From contig CANTFL010001452.1 in assembly GCA_947650285.1 (NCBI GenBank), positions 62,001 through 126,000 of the forward strand: a DNA stretch of 64,000 bases, in the 5' to 3' direction. Made by a program: the position numbers and the translations under genes. The notes beneath the pieces are model-generated. The model was not told where the DNA came from. It saw only the letters and a program-made list of their open reading frames with translations, and searched no databases. The DNA is from Hyaloperonospora brassicae. Lineage: Eukaryota; Oomycota; Peronosporomycetes; Peronosporales; Peronosporaceae. Of this stretch, positions 22,001 through 32,556 are shown piece by piece (position 1 is the stretch's first letter; each line of letters starts with the position of its first letter).

Positions 22001-23516
22001 CCCGCTCATCATGATTTGCGATTGCGCATCATGTATGAGTGTCACGATGCCCCAACAAGCGGCCATCGTGGTAGAGAAAAGACTTACCTCACGGTAAGTC
22101 GCGACTTTTACTGGCCCCGCCAGTATCAGTTTGTTCGCAAGTACATACGTGCTTGCGAAGTTTGTCAACGGGTGAAGCCTAGTCCTTCATCCCGTGCGCC
22201 ATTGCAGCCTCTGCCTGTTCCGACAGAGTGCTGGCAGTCCGTTTCAATGGACTTCGTCTTCGGGTTTCCCGAAGACGCTCACAAGAATAATGGTATTCTT
22301 GTGTTTGTTGACCGCTTCAGCAAGATGGTCCATCTTGCTGCTGTCCCTGAGTCAATCAAGGCTCAAGGTTGTGCTCGTGTCTTTCTAGACACGGTCTTTA
22401 GACTCCACGGGTTACCCCGTGAACTCGTATCCGACCGTGACCCTCGGTTCACGGCGGAATTTTGGCAAACCGTGTTCCGTACTCTCGGAACACGATTGAA
22501 GATGTCCACTTCTGACCATCCAGAAACAGATGGTCAGACGGAACGTGCGAACCGTGTCCTCGAAGAGATTCTTCGAGGATATGTCCACTCGTTTTCGAGT
22601 TGGAGCGAATTCCTACCCATGGTGGAATTCGCCATCAATAATTCGGTGCATGCTTCAACACAGCACACACCGTTTTACGTGAATGGCCTACGCCATCCAC
22701 GAGTGCCCACCCTTATAGAGTGTGACTCTTGGATAACGGGGGGAGGGACTCGCTCGAGCAAAAACCGTTTTGGCTCTTGCTCATCACGTGTCGACGCAAA
22801 CGTCGTCACGTATGATGCCGATGTCGATCAAGTCGACATCGATGAAGAAGATCATCTCAATAATAGCGAAGACGCTATTATTGATTCGGACGATGATGAC
22901 GATGCTGGTATATTCAGCATCGCCAACGATTATGTCAGCGAGGAAGAAGACAACCTCGCTGAAGAAGAGAGCAATCTCTTAGCAGTGCGCACGAAGCGCA
23001 CTGCCAGACAAAACAAAGAGTCAGCAGAGAACTTCCTGCTGACTCGAGAGGCGGTAGTCCGTTTCGTTCAGGACTCCCACGCAAATGCGGTGGACCGTCA
23101 GAAACGGAACGCAGACAAGAATGGAAGAGCAAATGTTCTTTCATTTAAGGTTAATGACCTAGTACTACTGTCAACGGTAAACCTACCTGGACATGCAGTC
23201 ACTAGTGTCGGCAGTAGTAAACTACTGCCGAAATACATTGGGCCATTTCGAGTGTTGCATCGCAAGGGCAATGCATACACACTCGAACTGCCACGTAGGA
23301 TGCGCACGCATCCTACGTTTTACGTGGGGAGGCTTAGGTCGTACTGTCAGTACGAGCCTTCTTCTTCCGATGAAGATAGCCCCCACGTTCAAGAACATCC
23401 ATCAAGTTCTTGCGTTCGCGCTCCAGACGATCCGTCTGGTCGCGCAGATATGATACCTCGGTATTCAACCGAGTTATCTCTCCGCGAGCTGTCGCCAGCT
23501 CGCCGAAAAGGAGCGG
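19052..23516 (+). CDS. pol: Pol polyprotein: protease, RT, RNase H, integrase
   Basis: Read by -1 frameshift from gag; the same frame stays open to 23779. Residue numbers count from 19118. Retropepsin active site VDCGAS has Asp40; the usual DSG/DTG is DCG here. A long, poorly conserved linker follows (~130-410). The RT palm motif YFDD (599-600) replaces the more common YVDD/YLDD. RNase H starts at the first catalytic Asp752 (VCDASDFAIG). The integrase HHCC zinc domain runs from H964 to C1013/C1016. The integrase DDE core is D1045, D1106, E1142, with 35 residues between the last two. An acidic insert (Asp/Glu run) follows at ~1230-1290. The GPF/Y-type module (KYIGPFRVL) and a FYVGRLRSY end follow. 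After 23516 the frame no longer looks coding. Confidence 0.9.
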
Positions 23517-24940
23517 ACATCCCGCTCGACCTGAAGCTGCGCCGTGGCATAATCGGCGCGATCCCTCGCCCGATCAGCCTCGTGACCCTTGCGGTTCTTC
23601 CGCACGGTGTCGGTCAAAGCGTAGCGTCGGTCGCGCTCGTGCTTCAAGTCATCGCGCAATTCATCGATTGCGCGATCCATCTCGTAAGGGTCGAGATGGT
23701 GGGCCTGGGGTTCTGGAGGAGGTCTTTCCTCCTCCACCACATCCTTTGGTGGATGCTCACGGTGATCAACGCTTTCTAGTGGAGCGTATCTTGAATCACC
23801 GTGACGATTCAGGATCAAGGACGAGCTACCTCGTCCAGTGGCGGGGGTATCCACCCTCTTGGAACAGCTGGGAGCCCCGCTCTCAGCTGTTAATGGATGT
23901 TGAAGGTCTCGTCCGCCAGTATGACGAGACCCATCCGATGAGTCCTGTGGCCCATCGGTAAACACGCGCCCTAGGCGCTTGTAGACGGATTGCAAGTTTG
24001 CAATCGCGTCACGCATCTCAGCCGAGATGTGTGCCCTTCCCCAGGGCGAATTTAGGGAGTACACATCCCTATGTGCACGCTGCGAGTTGTCAACACAACT
24101 CGCACAAGGGTCTCCCCATGTGAGGCAAGGAATGCCTGCCTCACTAGATAAACAATGCAACCGGTACCTAGCACCGGTTGGCGTTCGCCGTTCGAACCTG
24201 AGGCGTGTTGCCTCAAGTTTCTTGAGCCACCCTTCTCGTCCAAAATTCTTGACGTTTTGGACGAACGCGTTCCACGCAGCCAAAAGCGATGTTTTGTCAC
24301 GCTTTTGGTTGCTGTTGTACCATCGATGTCTAAGGAAGACATCGAGATAAAAGTCTTCTTCAGCGCGAAAGTTCTTTGCGCTGGAACTCAAGCCGTGAAG
24401 CTCGGTTGCATCGAATAAGGGTATTCGATGGTGTTGGCCTGTCTCGTGAGACAGGCTATTGATGAGTTGTTCGGGCAAACGCCACGGCTTCAACTCATCA
24501 CGCTTCACAGTGGTACCCTTGTCGGTACCACGGCTCCCAGATTGACGACGGCTCGCGCCATCGTCATCACGCTCGTGCGAAGACGCACGAGCCGGCGGTG
24601 GTGAGGAATAGAACTCACCACCCTGATCATCATCATCATCACTGCCGAACAGACTGTGATGCAAATCACGAGTCCGTTCGTTCGGCAGTGGTCTTGGCGA
24701 ATACTGAGGCGTCGCCGGTGAGCGAGACGCCTCTGGAGCATTGCCCGAGTCAGACACGTCTGACTCGCCAGAGTAGATGACCTCCACATCGGGGTCATCG
24801 TGCGCACGCGGCGTGATACCGCGTGCACCTGCAGCACCTGTTGCTGCAGGCGAAGAAGGGGCGGCAGACGACGAAGCGTCTGCCGCAGAGGCTTGCACAG
24901 CACCAGGCTGTGTGGGTCTTGAGTCACCTCGCATAGACAT
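23474..24940 (-). CDS. Antisense protein encoded opposite the pol 3' end and 3' region
   Basis: 488 codons on the minus strand from an ATG at 24940, just inside the 3' LTR. The N-terminal ~160 residues are Ser/Ala/Pro-rich and acidic with an Asp run (GSDDDDDQGG). The middle (about 160-330) is a mixed globular-looking part with several Cys and Trp (EDFYLDVFLRHRWYNSNQKR). The C-terminal ~80 residues are strongly charged coiled coil (AIDELRDDLKHERDRRYAL). The frame stops at 23474. The coiled coil clearly continues in the adjacent frame to a stop at 23334 (TRLNTEVSYLRDQTDRLERE). The break maps to the same missing base as in pol. No known domain recognised. Extra antisense frames are known in some Gypsy families and in deltaretroviruses. 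It could be a regulator of the element; that is inference. Confidence 0.7.
   Translation of the reverse strand: MSMRGDSRPTQPGAVQASAADASSSAAPSSPAATGAAGARGITPRAHDDPDVEVIYSGESDVSDSGNAPEASRSPATPQYSPRPLPNERTRDLHHSLFGSDDDDDQGGEFYSSPPPARASSHERDDDGASRRQSGSRGTDKGTTVKRDELKPWRLPEQLINSLSHETGQHHRIPLFDATELHGLSSSAKNFRAEEDFYLDVFLRHRWYNSNQKRDKTSLLAAWNAFVQNVKNFGREGWLKKLEATRLRFERRTPTGARYRLHCLSSEAGIPCLTWGDPCASCVDNSQRAHRDVYSLNSPWGRAHISAEMRDAIANLQSVYKRLGRVFTDGPQDSSDGSRHTGGRDLQHPLTAESGAPSCSKRVDTPATGRGSSSLILNRHGDSRYAPLESVDHREHPPKDVVEEERPPPEPQAHHLDPYEMDRAIDELRDDLKHERDRRYALTDTVRKNRKGHEADRARDRADYATAQLQVERDVRSFSASWRQLAER
23517..23961 (+). CDS. Out-of-frame Pol C-terminal segment with chromodomain
   Basis: Open in the frame one base behind pol. 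A proline/arginine-rich linker is followed at about 23770-23940 by a chromodomain: FLVERILNHRDD, then YLVQWRGYPPSWNSWEP, then LVRQYDETHP. The aromatic positions of the methyl-lysine cage are present. Chromodomains at the integrase C-terminus steer chromovirus insertion to marked chromatin. One extra base near 23516 would make this continuous with Pol. As it stands, this copy probably makes Pol without its chromodomain. Confidence 0.8.
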
Positions 24941-25057
24941 GTTAACTATGCGAGGTCAAGCGGAAAGTGAATGGAACGGACCAAACAAGTGCTCCCTGTC
25001 CCAATGGTGGCCAACGGGTGGCCTCCATATTTCGATAGTCACACGGTGACTATCAGT

Positions 25058-25070
25058 TAAGGGGGGGTGA
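25058..25070 (+). promoter_or_regulatory. Polypurine tract
   Basis: aagggggggtga directly before the 3' LTR, the expected primer for plus-strand DNA synthesis. Confidence 0.85.
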
Positions 25071-25460
25071 TGTAACGGGGCAGCCCGTTACATGAAATTG
25101 TCACTTTAAGGAAAGTGACAATAAAGAATATAAAGATGGATATTCTTTAAACAATATCACCAAAGTGGTGATATTGAAGGGTCGACCAAAGGGTCTGTTC
25201 ATTGGTTGATATCGTGATGATATCAACCCACCAATCGCCGCAAGACGCGCGCAATGAGTGGTGACGAGACGTCACCATACATGCAGTTATATTAGTATAA
25301 TTGAATTAAGTCAAACGAAGAGACAGTAGTTTAAAGACTTAATTTATTAATATAACAGTTCTACTTTTACCCTACCTACGCTTCCTCGCTCGCCACGTGT
25401 ACGTCCGTCGGGGCACCCAAATCCCTTGCGTTAAGTTACGCAAGGGTGTGCCCCGTTACA
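25071..25460 (+). repeat. 3' LTR of the Gypsy element
   Basis: 390 bp. By eye it differs from the 5' LTR at two positions, both C here and T in the 5' LTR. It is followed by the target duplication agcac. Confidence 0.96.
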
Positions 25461-25465
25461 AGCAC

Positions 25466-25823
25466 CATGCTCATGTGAAAGATGGAAGCAGCACAAAATT
25501 TCGTGACGCCATTTGATCGCGACCTTAAAAGGGGTAGATAAGTCAAGATAGCGTTCGAGATGATGGGTAATTGTTACAAAGTTGTGGCGTATCAAGAGAG
25601 CGCCGGTACGCTTGTGGATGCTGAGGATTACGTGTTTAAGCGTGATTTAATTATCCTACCCGCCGTTAATATTCGACAAGCCGGGCCCCCCAAAAAAGAC
25701 GTATCTGGTCACAAGGTGAGCCTGGAGGGAGCGCAAGGAATCCTTACAAATGTAAGCAGTGTGGTAGATCGGGACACATCAAGGCTACATGCCGCTGTTA
25801 TCGACGTTAGAAAACCGAGATGA
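25466..25823 (+). pseudogene. Degraded MULE transposase, 3' part with zinc knuckle
   Basis: Near 25740-25810 one frame encodes YKCKQCGRSGHIKATCR, a CX2CX4HX4C zinc knuckle ending in a stop. A PPAV...RQAGPPKK stretch precedes it. MULE transposases commonly end with a (R)RPGRPKK-like basic segment and such a knuckle. The pieces lie in several frames, so the gene is decayed. It is the continuation of the fragment at 16556, split by the Gypsy insertion. Confidence 0.55.
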
Positions 25824-25899
25824 ATCATCGTAACGCTATGTTGTGGTCTGATATGAATGTAGTTGAAATCGTACTTATAGATACTCCATACTTTGCATA

Positions 25900-26560
25900 T
25901 ATTACAGCAGAGTAAGGCGCCGAGCAGCAGTAAACGTGGCAACGACTTCTAAATAAACGGCACAAGCAATCGCAGCAGATACGTCTGATGCTTGTCACGG
26001 TCGTTTAAGTACTTGTCAAAATGTTCCCAGGCGAGTTAAAAGTCTTTCATATTGGCACCCCACAGACTTTCTTGCTTGCGTAATGACGGGTACGCCGGCG
26101 ACATGTACACGTTCGTATGTTTGCCGAGCGTATCGACGCTGCTTCCAAACTTTAAACGCGACATAAACTCATCACATCCTTTGCGCCACGTCGCAATATG
26201 CACACAGCGACGTCGGGGTCTCTAATGGTGTCACTTAAATACATAGAAAGAGCCCATTCGGTCGATTGGTCGACTTATCCAACTCGTTCCACTCTCCCTC
26301 TTGTTCGTTGCCAATGCAAAGATGCGTGATACCACGCGAGGATTCAGAATCAAAATCAGACTTATAAGATGCCGTCTTCGGAGTCGGTGATGAGAGCTTG
26401 TGTTTGATATACGTGCAGGGCAACACCTCGGCTGCCACACCATCAGCGGTCGTGACTCGGTGAAAGCCTTCGCCCTCTGCTAGTGCGTTGCCTTACGTCA
26501 CTTCTAACCCCCTAATGAACTCGCAGTGTATTTTTCGGCATCAAACGCCTTGCCCTTCTT
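25900..26560 (-). pseudogene. Decayed coding remnant of unknown identity
   Basis: On the minus strand, pieces such as AAEVLPCTYIKHKLSS and CVHIATWRKGCDEFMSRLKF, followed by TNVYMSPAYPSLRKQESL and WEHFDKYLNDRDKHQTYL, read like a former protein (perhaps a transposase). Stops and frame changes interrupt it. No family could be assigned. Confidence 0.4.
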
Positions 26561-26644
26561 CTCGTGCGGAATCAGATGCGAATAGCGAGATGTTACTCGC
26601 CAATACTTGATCCTACATTTCGAATCTTAAGCTTAAAGATATCT

Positions 26645-26745
26645 GTCATTTTAATCGGCGTAATTTAAATATATTTCCTAGTATAAAATACCTTGTATCA
26701 CTCCTTGCAAAAATTTCGTTTTTGTATCGCATCTTACAAAAAATC
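26645..26745 (-). repeat. Diverged dispersed repeat, copy 2
   Basis: Reverse complement matches 15655-15745 with scattered substitutions (ggattttttgtaagatgcga..., aaggtattttata). It lies inside a 94-codon minus-strand open frame (26646-26930) without recognisable domain. Confidence 0.6.
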
Positions 26746-26949
26746 CAAAAGAGAATGTATGTCGTATTTGGTGAAAATATTATTGCTTGCACACAACACA
26801 ACAGTTGCACAGCAGGATATAAAAAGCTAAATTTTAGTAAAAAGTCATGGAAACGGCGTTCTGATGCATACTTTAGACCGAATAACAAATTTGTCGTATC
26901 TCTCGCATATACAACGTATATCATCTTCATTCACATTTATACATCCTAA

Positions 26950-29900
26950 CGCTAAGGCAGTACATTTAATCATCTCGACGAACTGTATCTTCACATCCTG
27001 TTCATCGTGGTTCTACACCCGGGCTACTTGATAGCTTAAGGTAGTTAGCGTTAGGTATCGCGTGGATTTCTTGTGCCACGTCCCAGGCAAATCCGTGATA
27101 TGCTTTACTAAGTCAATAGCCACCCAATCCGGATCTTTTCAGATACACGCTCGAAGGTCTCACTTCACATGTGGTATTATTCAATCACTTGATTGGGATG
27201 ATATGTTTCTACAAAATGAACTTAGCGAGGCTATTCGCAAAGTGGCACACCCTATCAGCATGACTAGTAGTTTACTTTCATTGATGACAGTGCAAGTGGT
27301 ATGCTACCAAAATCTCACTTGACTGTATGCGCAAAGGAATAGAAACAGGCTGAACAAGAAGGCTTATAATGAGAGAAAAGCGAACGTGTCGTTAATGTAT
27401 TTAAGTCTCTTTAATAAATCCGAATGTGTCTATTAAACCTACGTCAAAGTACAAATTCAAATGTGAAATCGCACTCGCCATTCATTTCGCGCGTATAGCA
27501 GCAATTGCTTGTTTATTTTGCAAGCATCTGTCATCGATAAACATGTTAGTGTAGCAAAGATAAATATGACTGTCGACGGTAAAAAAAATCAGTTGAATTT
27601 TGAATACGGACGATGCAGACTGTTGGTAGTTTTTATCTTCTGGCAATGGTAAACAATGGAGTGTATAATCATTTGTGGCAATGACAAGAAACCGGCTCCC
27701 CCAGTCACAATGTTGCTCGCTAGTAAATGGGCCTCTTGGATGTAGAATTGAGACGTATGTATCACGCGGTTATACGAACGTTGAAGCGATTGAAATTAGA
27801 GCTGCTGTGATTGACTCGAATTATATGTAAGGATATAGGTGGTAAAAGCAAGTATTACGTGATGCTCGATAAGCAAATCAAGCGTCAGTATTCAGTTTGA
27901 AACACGTTTTCGACCTCCTCTCTCAGTTAGGGGAGCTGCATACCAATTATACGGACAGATGGACGGTGTAAGACCTATAAATGGTTGGGTGAAGCAAAAT
28001 ATCCGATATATGGCGCAAGATACACTAAGCAAGAACGATAGGCTAGATTAACTTGTTGACAAATTATTTCACCCATTCTTTCTTATATCGATTCTTCACA
28101 GCTTAAACTTTGTACAATATATACCTAGTATCGGTATACCAGTAACAGCTGCGATGCGGGATTGACTGAGCCTACCTACACATTACTTAGTGGCTGTAGT
28201 AGAGCTACGATAGCTCTTTGCCAGAAAGACGATATCTGCTCAATGAGCGAGCTTATTCTTATTAAAAACTCGACCCTACGACCTGAAAAGCTTGAGTTGT
28301 AAAGTCCTTTATAAGGGACCTTACAATTAAGTGAATTTTCAGCAAAAATTTCTATAAAGTCGACGCCCAAACAAGGCTTTATCTTTCTTCAAGATCTGAG
28401 ACGTTTGAATAATGCACGTGTACTTCACAAATTACAAGACGAGCGGAGATTTTTGTCATTATTGATATCAGATACACTACCATTATCGTAGCTTATCTCG
28501 ATACTTTTGTTTAAACTTAGTATTCTTTCAAGATTAATGATTGAATAGATGACACACGTCGTCCTACACCAACTGATAGGGTTATCTATTCTTATTTCGA
28601 ATTAGTTACCATCCCAAATATGTATCACACATATTATACTGAATTTTAACTGACGTGCAATTTTTTGCTTCAGTGGCCATAAAATCTGGAAGTTTAGGGA
28701 GATAAGGCTGATCAATTATACGCTAGAACATTGCTTGATCCTCACATCATCCTATTAGCTCGCTGGCAGCGTATAAAATCACACTATTGTAGAATAAGAA
28801 GTAGAAAATTCCCTGAGAATGCAACGCTTCGTTTCGATCATTCCTCACTGCTGGGCAAATTTTATGTATGCATTGTACTCAACGCCTCCCTTAACGTCCA
28901 CATTGAGGTGTTAATTAATATTTGTTTCGAATCTAGTGATAGAATATTTGTATAAGCCTCGGCTTATGTCGACATGGTGCGGGTGTCAGATACTGAGGAG
29001 TCTTAACACGACGTGAATCCGCCATTCGATCATTGCCGCAGCAACACCTCGTATGTGTTAGAACTTGTTTAATGAAGATCTATCGATTTAAATGCAATGC
29101 CTATAGCAGGTAAGATCCGATTCCACTGAACTAGCTGATATATATAACTTGATAAATAGGACGAGGTGTATGATCGTCATGTCGGTTTTTTCTAATATCG
29201 TGGCATGTGGGACTGGAGATAACAATGCTTCGTTGGACCAGCATATTGTGATAGGCAAACCGTGCATGCGTTATGTTCTATTCGACCTATTTTAGATGTA
29301 GTGTACGTATAATGCATGTTGTGTAGTTAGCAGACGAAATTAAAACAATGTGCAGTTTTACTATCACTTCTACTCCATTTGCACGAGTGCAATCTCGATC
29401 CACCTTATATATGACCGGTGCTAGAAGTGCAGTTTGCGTAGCATCAGACACTCGTAAAAAGTTACATTTGCCCTACAGACGACAATAAACTTTACTGGTC
29501 ATTGTAAATAACATATAATGGTAGACGAACTACTATTTGTGCCCCAAGGATCGTGTGCCATTGCTTGCGATAAGTCTATTCCGTGCTGCCAGGCGCTATA
29601 TTATTTCAAATGCTATTGTCTTAATAGGACATGCGGTCACATTTCTAGCGTTTGGCGTAAACAATGGCTTTATGTGCTACGGTATGCTCGACGCAATAAT
29701 TATATAATTTTTCATCCAGACAAGCATCCTTTGATTGCAAGTTGCAATCAATAGATTACATAATTAAGTTAGAATTAGCAAAAAATGTACTTATCGTACG
29801 CGAACAGTGCAAACAATCGGATTAGGGTTCAAGTAATGTCTACATATCAGTGCGGTCTGTTAATTAAGGAAGGTGCCACATTAAACCAAACGGTCTGTCG

Positions 29901-30030
29901 AACCCTTGTGCTGTAGTCAATTTGATGGGTTTGGAGATGGCAGATATAAGAATCAATATGGTGAAATAATATTTTAATTATCTGATAAAATCACGGGCTT
30001 GACCGGAAAAAAGCAGCAATTTAAAAGCGA
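26950..30030. other. AT-rich gene-poor DNA, nothing recognised
   Basis: Only short open frames on either strand, with no domain, RNA gene or clear repeat visible. Probably decayed transposon sequence. Confidence 0.5.
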
Positions 30031-30039
30031 AGAAGACCC

Positions 30040-30275
30040 GATCATAATGGTCGATCGGATTGATCGTCAGTGCTGATCAAGATTGATCGACCACAAATGC
30101 GAATCAAATACGATCGATCACAATCGCCGACTGAGATCATTCGATTGCAATTACTGATCGATATCGATTAATCACAAATGCTGATCAAGATCAATCATAC
30201 ATGAATCTGATCGAGAAAAATCAGCCACATTGCTGATCGCTATCAATCGATTATAATCACTGATCGGGATGAAAA
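30040..30275. repeat. GATC-rich degenerate tandem repeat
   Basis: About seven imperfect units of roughly 30-36 bp built on ctgatcgatatcgattaatc...acaaatg (for example gctgatcaagattgatcgac, actgatcgatatcgattaat, gctgatcaagatcaatcata, gctgatcgctatcaatcgat). The units are rich in GATC/ATCGAT palindromes. Confidence 0.65.
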
Positions 30276-31908
30276 TCACATGGAAAGTCCACGCCAAATG
30301 AGTGAGGACGACATATGGCATAGGCTGTGATACGTTGATGCCAATTTCATTCTAAAAAAGAGATTCTTCGGTCCATGTCCACTTAAGATGGGAAAGATCC
30401 GATTTGTCTGATACATCGCCGAATACTTATAGTGGTCGCTTTTTGCCAAGACTAGTGCGTGTTTGTATTGAAACTATTTTAATCCGGGACTATACTTTAT
30501 TAATTATTATAATGGACCACGCTTAAAACATGTGACTCGGAAAATAATCGATGGCTGATATGATAAGAAACTATTTTTGATTATGGGACGGATTTTTTAA
30601 AGATCAGAGTGTGCAGTAAAAAATGAGATCAGTGATCTGCCTCGTTCCAGCCGATCCGACACTGTCCCGGATTAATCTGCACTGTTGAGGAGACCAGTCA
30701 AATTGTCAAAATAACGTCACACAAAATGGGCAGTTAAATTATTAGAGATCAATCGACCGTGCGATTACAACCAGTACAACCTTCCATATACAAATACTAA
30801 TCATTTAATAGTTAAACTCGGGATGTGGATTAATGAACAATATCTTTAGATGGTTAAGCCCAAAACTAAACGATCGAAAATGAGGACAGCTTAACCAGAC
30901 AAAACATATTTTTATTACATCATCCGGTGCATGGCGTCTTACAGTTATGCGACAAATTCTTTCTGAGCACATTTGGTAATCTTTGGATAAAATTACGAAC
31001 TAATTGGATATTGCTTCAAACAATCGAGATTTAATAATGATATATAAGATGTAATGATAGTTCGCTGAGAGAGTACAATATTGCGATATTTGGCGTAATC
31101 ATTTTGAAACTAGCTATAAATTCTGACACGTGTCGAAGAAGACTAGAAAGCTAGAGGTAATAACAGTTCTGAGATTATGCTGTAGTCAAGGATAGCTTAG
31201 GTGATAGGTTGGCTATATATTTCGGCGAGTTTTTTAGCGAGCTAAAATTCTTCCTCTTATGTTTGCGGCACACGCTCTCATTCTCTGGTCAAGATTTATT
31301 TTGTATTGTGACGACTGAAGGTACGCAATTCAAAGACGTAAAATACCGATAAAGGTTTGTGTGGTCAAGATGCGAGAAGGCCGATCTTAAGGATTTGCAC
31401 CCAGATCGCGCAATTTCTCTCAAAACTGAACTTAAGACGCGGCACACAATGATAAGACTGGATATTGAGATCTCAAGACAGATCAGGTGTTCAGCGTATT
31501 GAAAAAAGATTTAGATACAGATCTTCGCGAGATTGCGATACAAAATACTTGATCGCTGAGTGTAGGTTTCCGCACAGAGACAAATAACGATTTAGAGCAC
31601 AAAAGCGAGATCGGAATTTATAGGGGCCGATACAACGTACTCAAGCCACTTGAACAGCAGAGTTTATAGGGTGAGCACAAGATGTACAGCTCGGTATGTA
31701 TCTGCTTATCCCCTCCGTTATCTACTAGTTCACGATCCAGTAAAAAATTACGATCTCATTATCATAGGTAAAAATCCAGCTCCTCCGTTCAGAATTTAAT
31801 TAATTAGGTAGCTTCTTAGGTATCATTACAGCGACAAAGCTAATCAAATACAAGTCAATTTTTTGTCGGCACGCCACAATTTGCCATTGGACGCAACCTA
31901 AGTTGCGG
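30276..31908. other. AT-rich flank of the tRNA array, nothing recognised
   Basis: No gene, RNA or ordered repeat seen. The left edge of the tandem array is at about 31909, where homology to the 551-bp unit starts abruptly. Confidence 0.5.
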
Positions 31909-32005
31909 TCACCATGTGTCGTTTCATCCGACCTTCATGACGCCACATCTGGAGTAAAGCAACAAAACGTGGTAGCACTGCTGTCGATCAAAGACGGCAG
32001 CAAAA

Positions 32006-32078
32006 TGGTCATACAGGGGCTCGAACCCTGGACCGCAGCGTTATTAGCACTGTGCTCTACCGACTGAGCTATACGACC
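32006..32078 (-). tRNA. tRNA-Ile (AAU), array copy 1
   Basis: 73-nt cloverleaf: 7-bp acceptor (GGTCGTA/TATGACC, one G-U), D arm GCTC/GAGC, anticodon stem CAGTG/CGCTG with loop CTAATAA (anticodon AAT), T arm CAGGG-TTCGAGC-CCCTG, discriminator A. The A box TAGCTCAGTCGG is a perfect match. The B box GGTTCGAGCCC is near consensus. A TTTT RNA polymerase III terminator follows directly, on the minus strand. CCA is not encoded beyond the final CCA formed by the acceptor CC plus the discriminator A. It decodes AUU/AUC/AUA after A34-to-I modification. Confidence 0.95.
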
Positions 32079-32556
32079 GCCACACAAGCGGCACACACAC
32101 GCACACAAAAATCACACTCTATCGCCTACTCTCGGCAGACTTGTGTCAGCTTGACCGCCCAATCGATGCAGCATGTCAGGCGCATATCAGTCGCGTTTTC
32201 GTTCTCGATCCACAACGCCTCTACTGCCGAACTCGTTCCAGATTGTCACCGGCCAGACTCGCGTAGGCGTTCGACCTGTATTTATCGACAGCGATCGACC
32301 GGATCAGCATCTCTGTGCTCTGAGGCCTCCGTATCAAGCGCAAGCTCAAGGGTTCAATGCAAATTCATCACCTGACTATGGATCGTCAAAACTGCGCGAC
32401 GCAAGTCTTCTGTCTGAATCGACCGGATGGCTGCCCTCGGAACGAGAATGGACATGCAGTCGCCATGTGTCGTCGCATCCGACTGTCATGACGCCACATC
32501 TGGAGTAATGCAACAAAACGTGGTAGCACTGCTGTCGATCAAAGACGGCAGCAAAA

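Larger units (their letters stand above)
17479..25460 (+). mobile_element. Ty3/Gypsy chromodomain LTR retrotransposon, nearly intact
   Basis: 7982 bp with 390-bp LTRs beginning TGTAACGGGG and ending CCCCGTTACA. The 5-bp target duplication agcac is at 17474-17478 and 25461-25465. I see only two LTR differences (C/T at ~17640 and ~17786 against the 3' LTR), so the insertion is young. The internal order is gag, protease, reverse transcriptase, RNase H, integrase, chromodomain; integrase after RNase H is the Ty3/Gypsy order. An extra antisense frame occupies the 3' end. It is dense with short inverted repeats throughout (see findings). It landed inside a MULE transposase remnant. One missing base near 23516 separates pol from the chromodomain. 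Confidence 0.95.

Noticed and set aside
23517..23779. Continuation of the pol frame for about 88 codons
   Set aside because: Hydrophobic, non-family sequence created by the missing base; the real Pol tail (chromodomain) is in the neighbouring frame.
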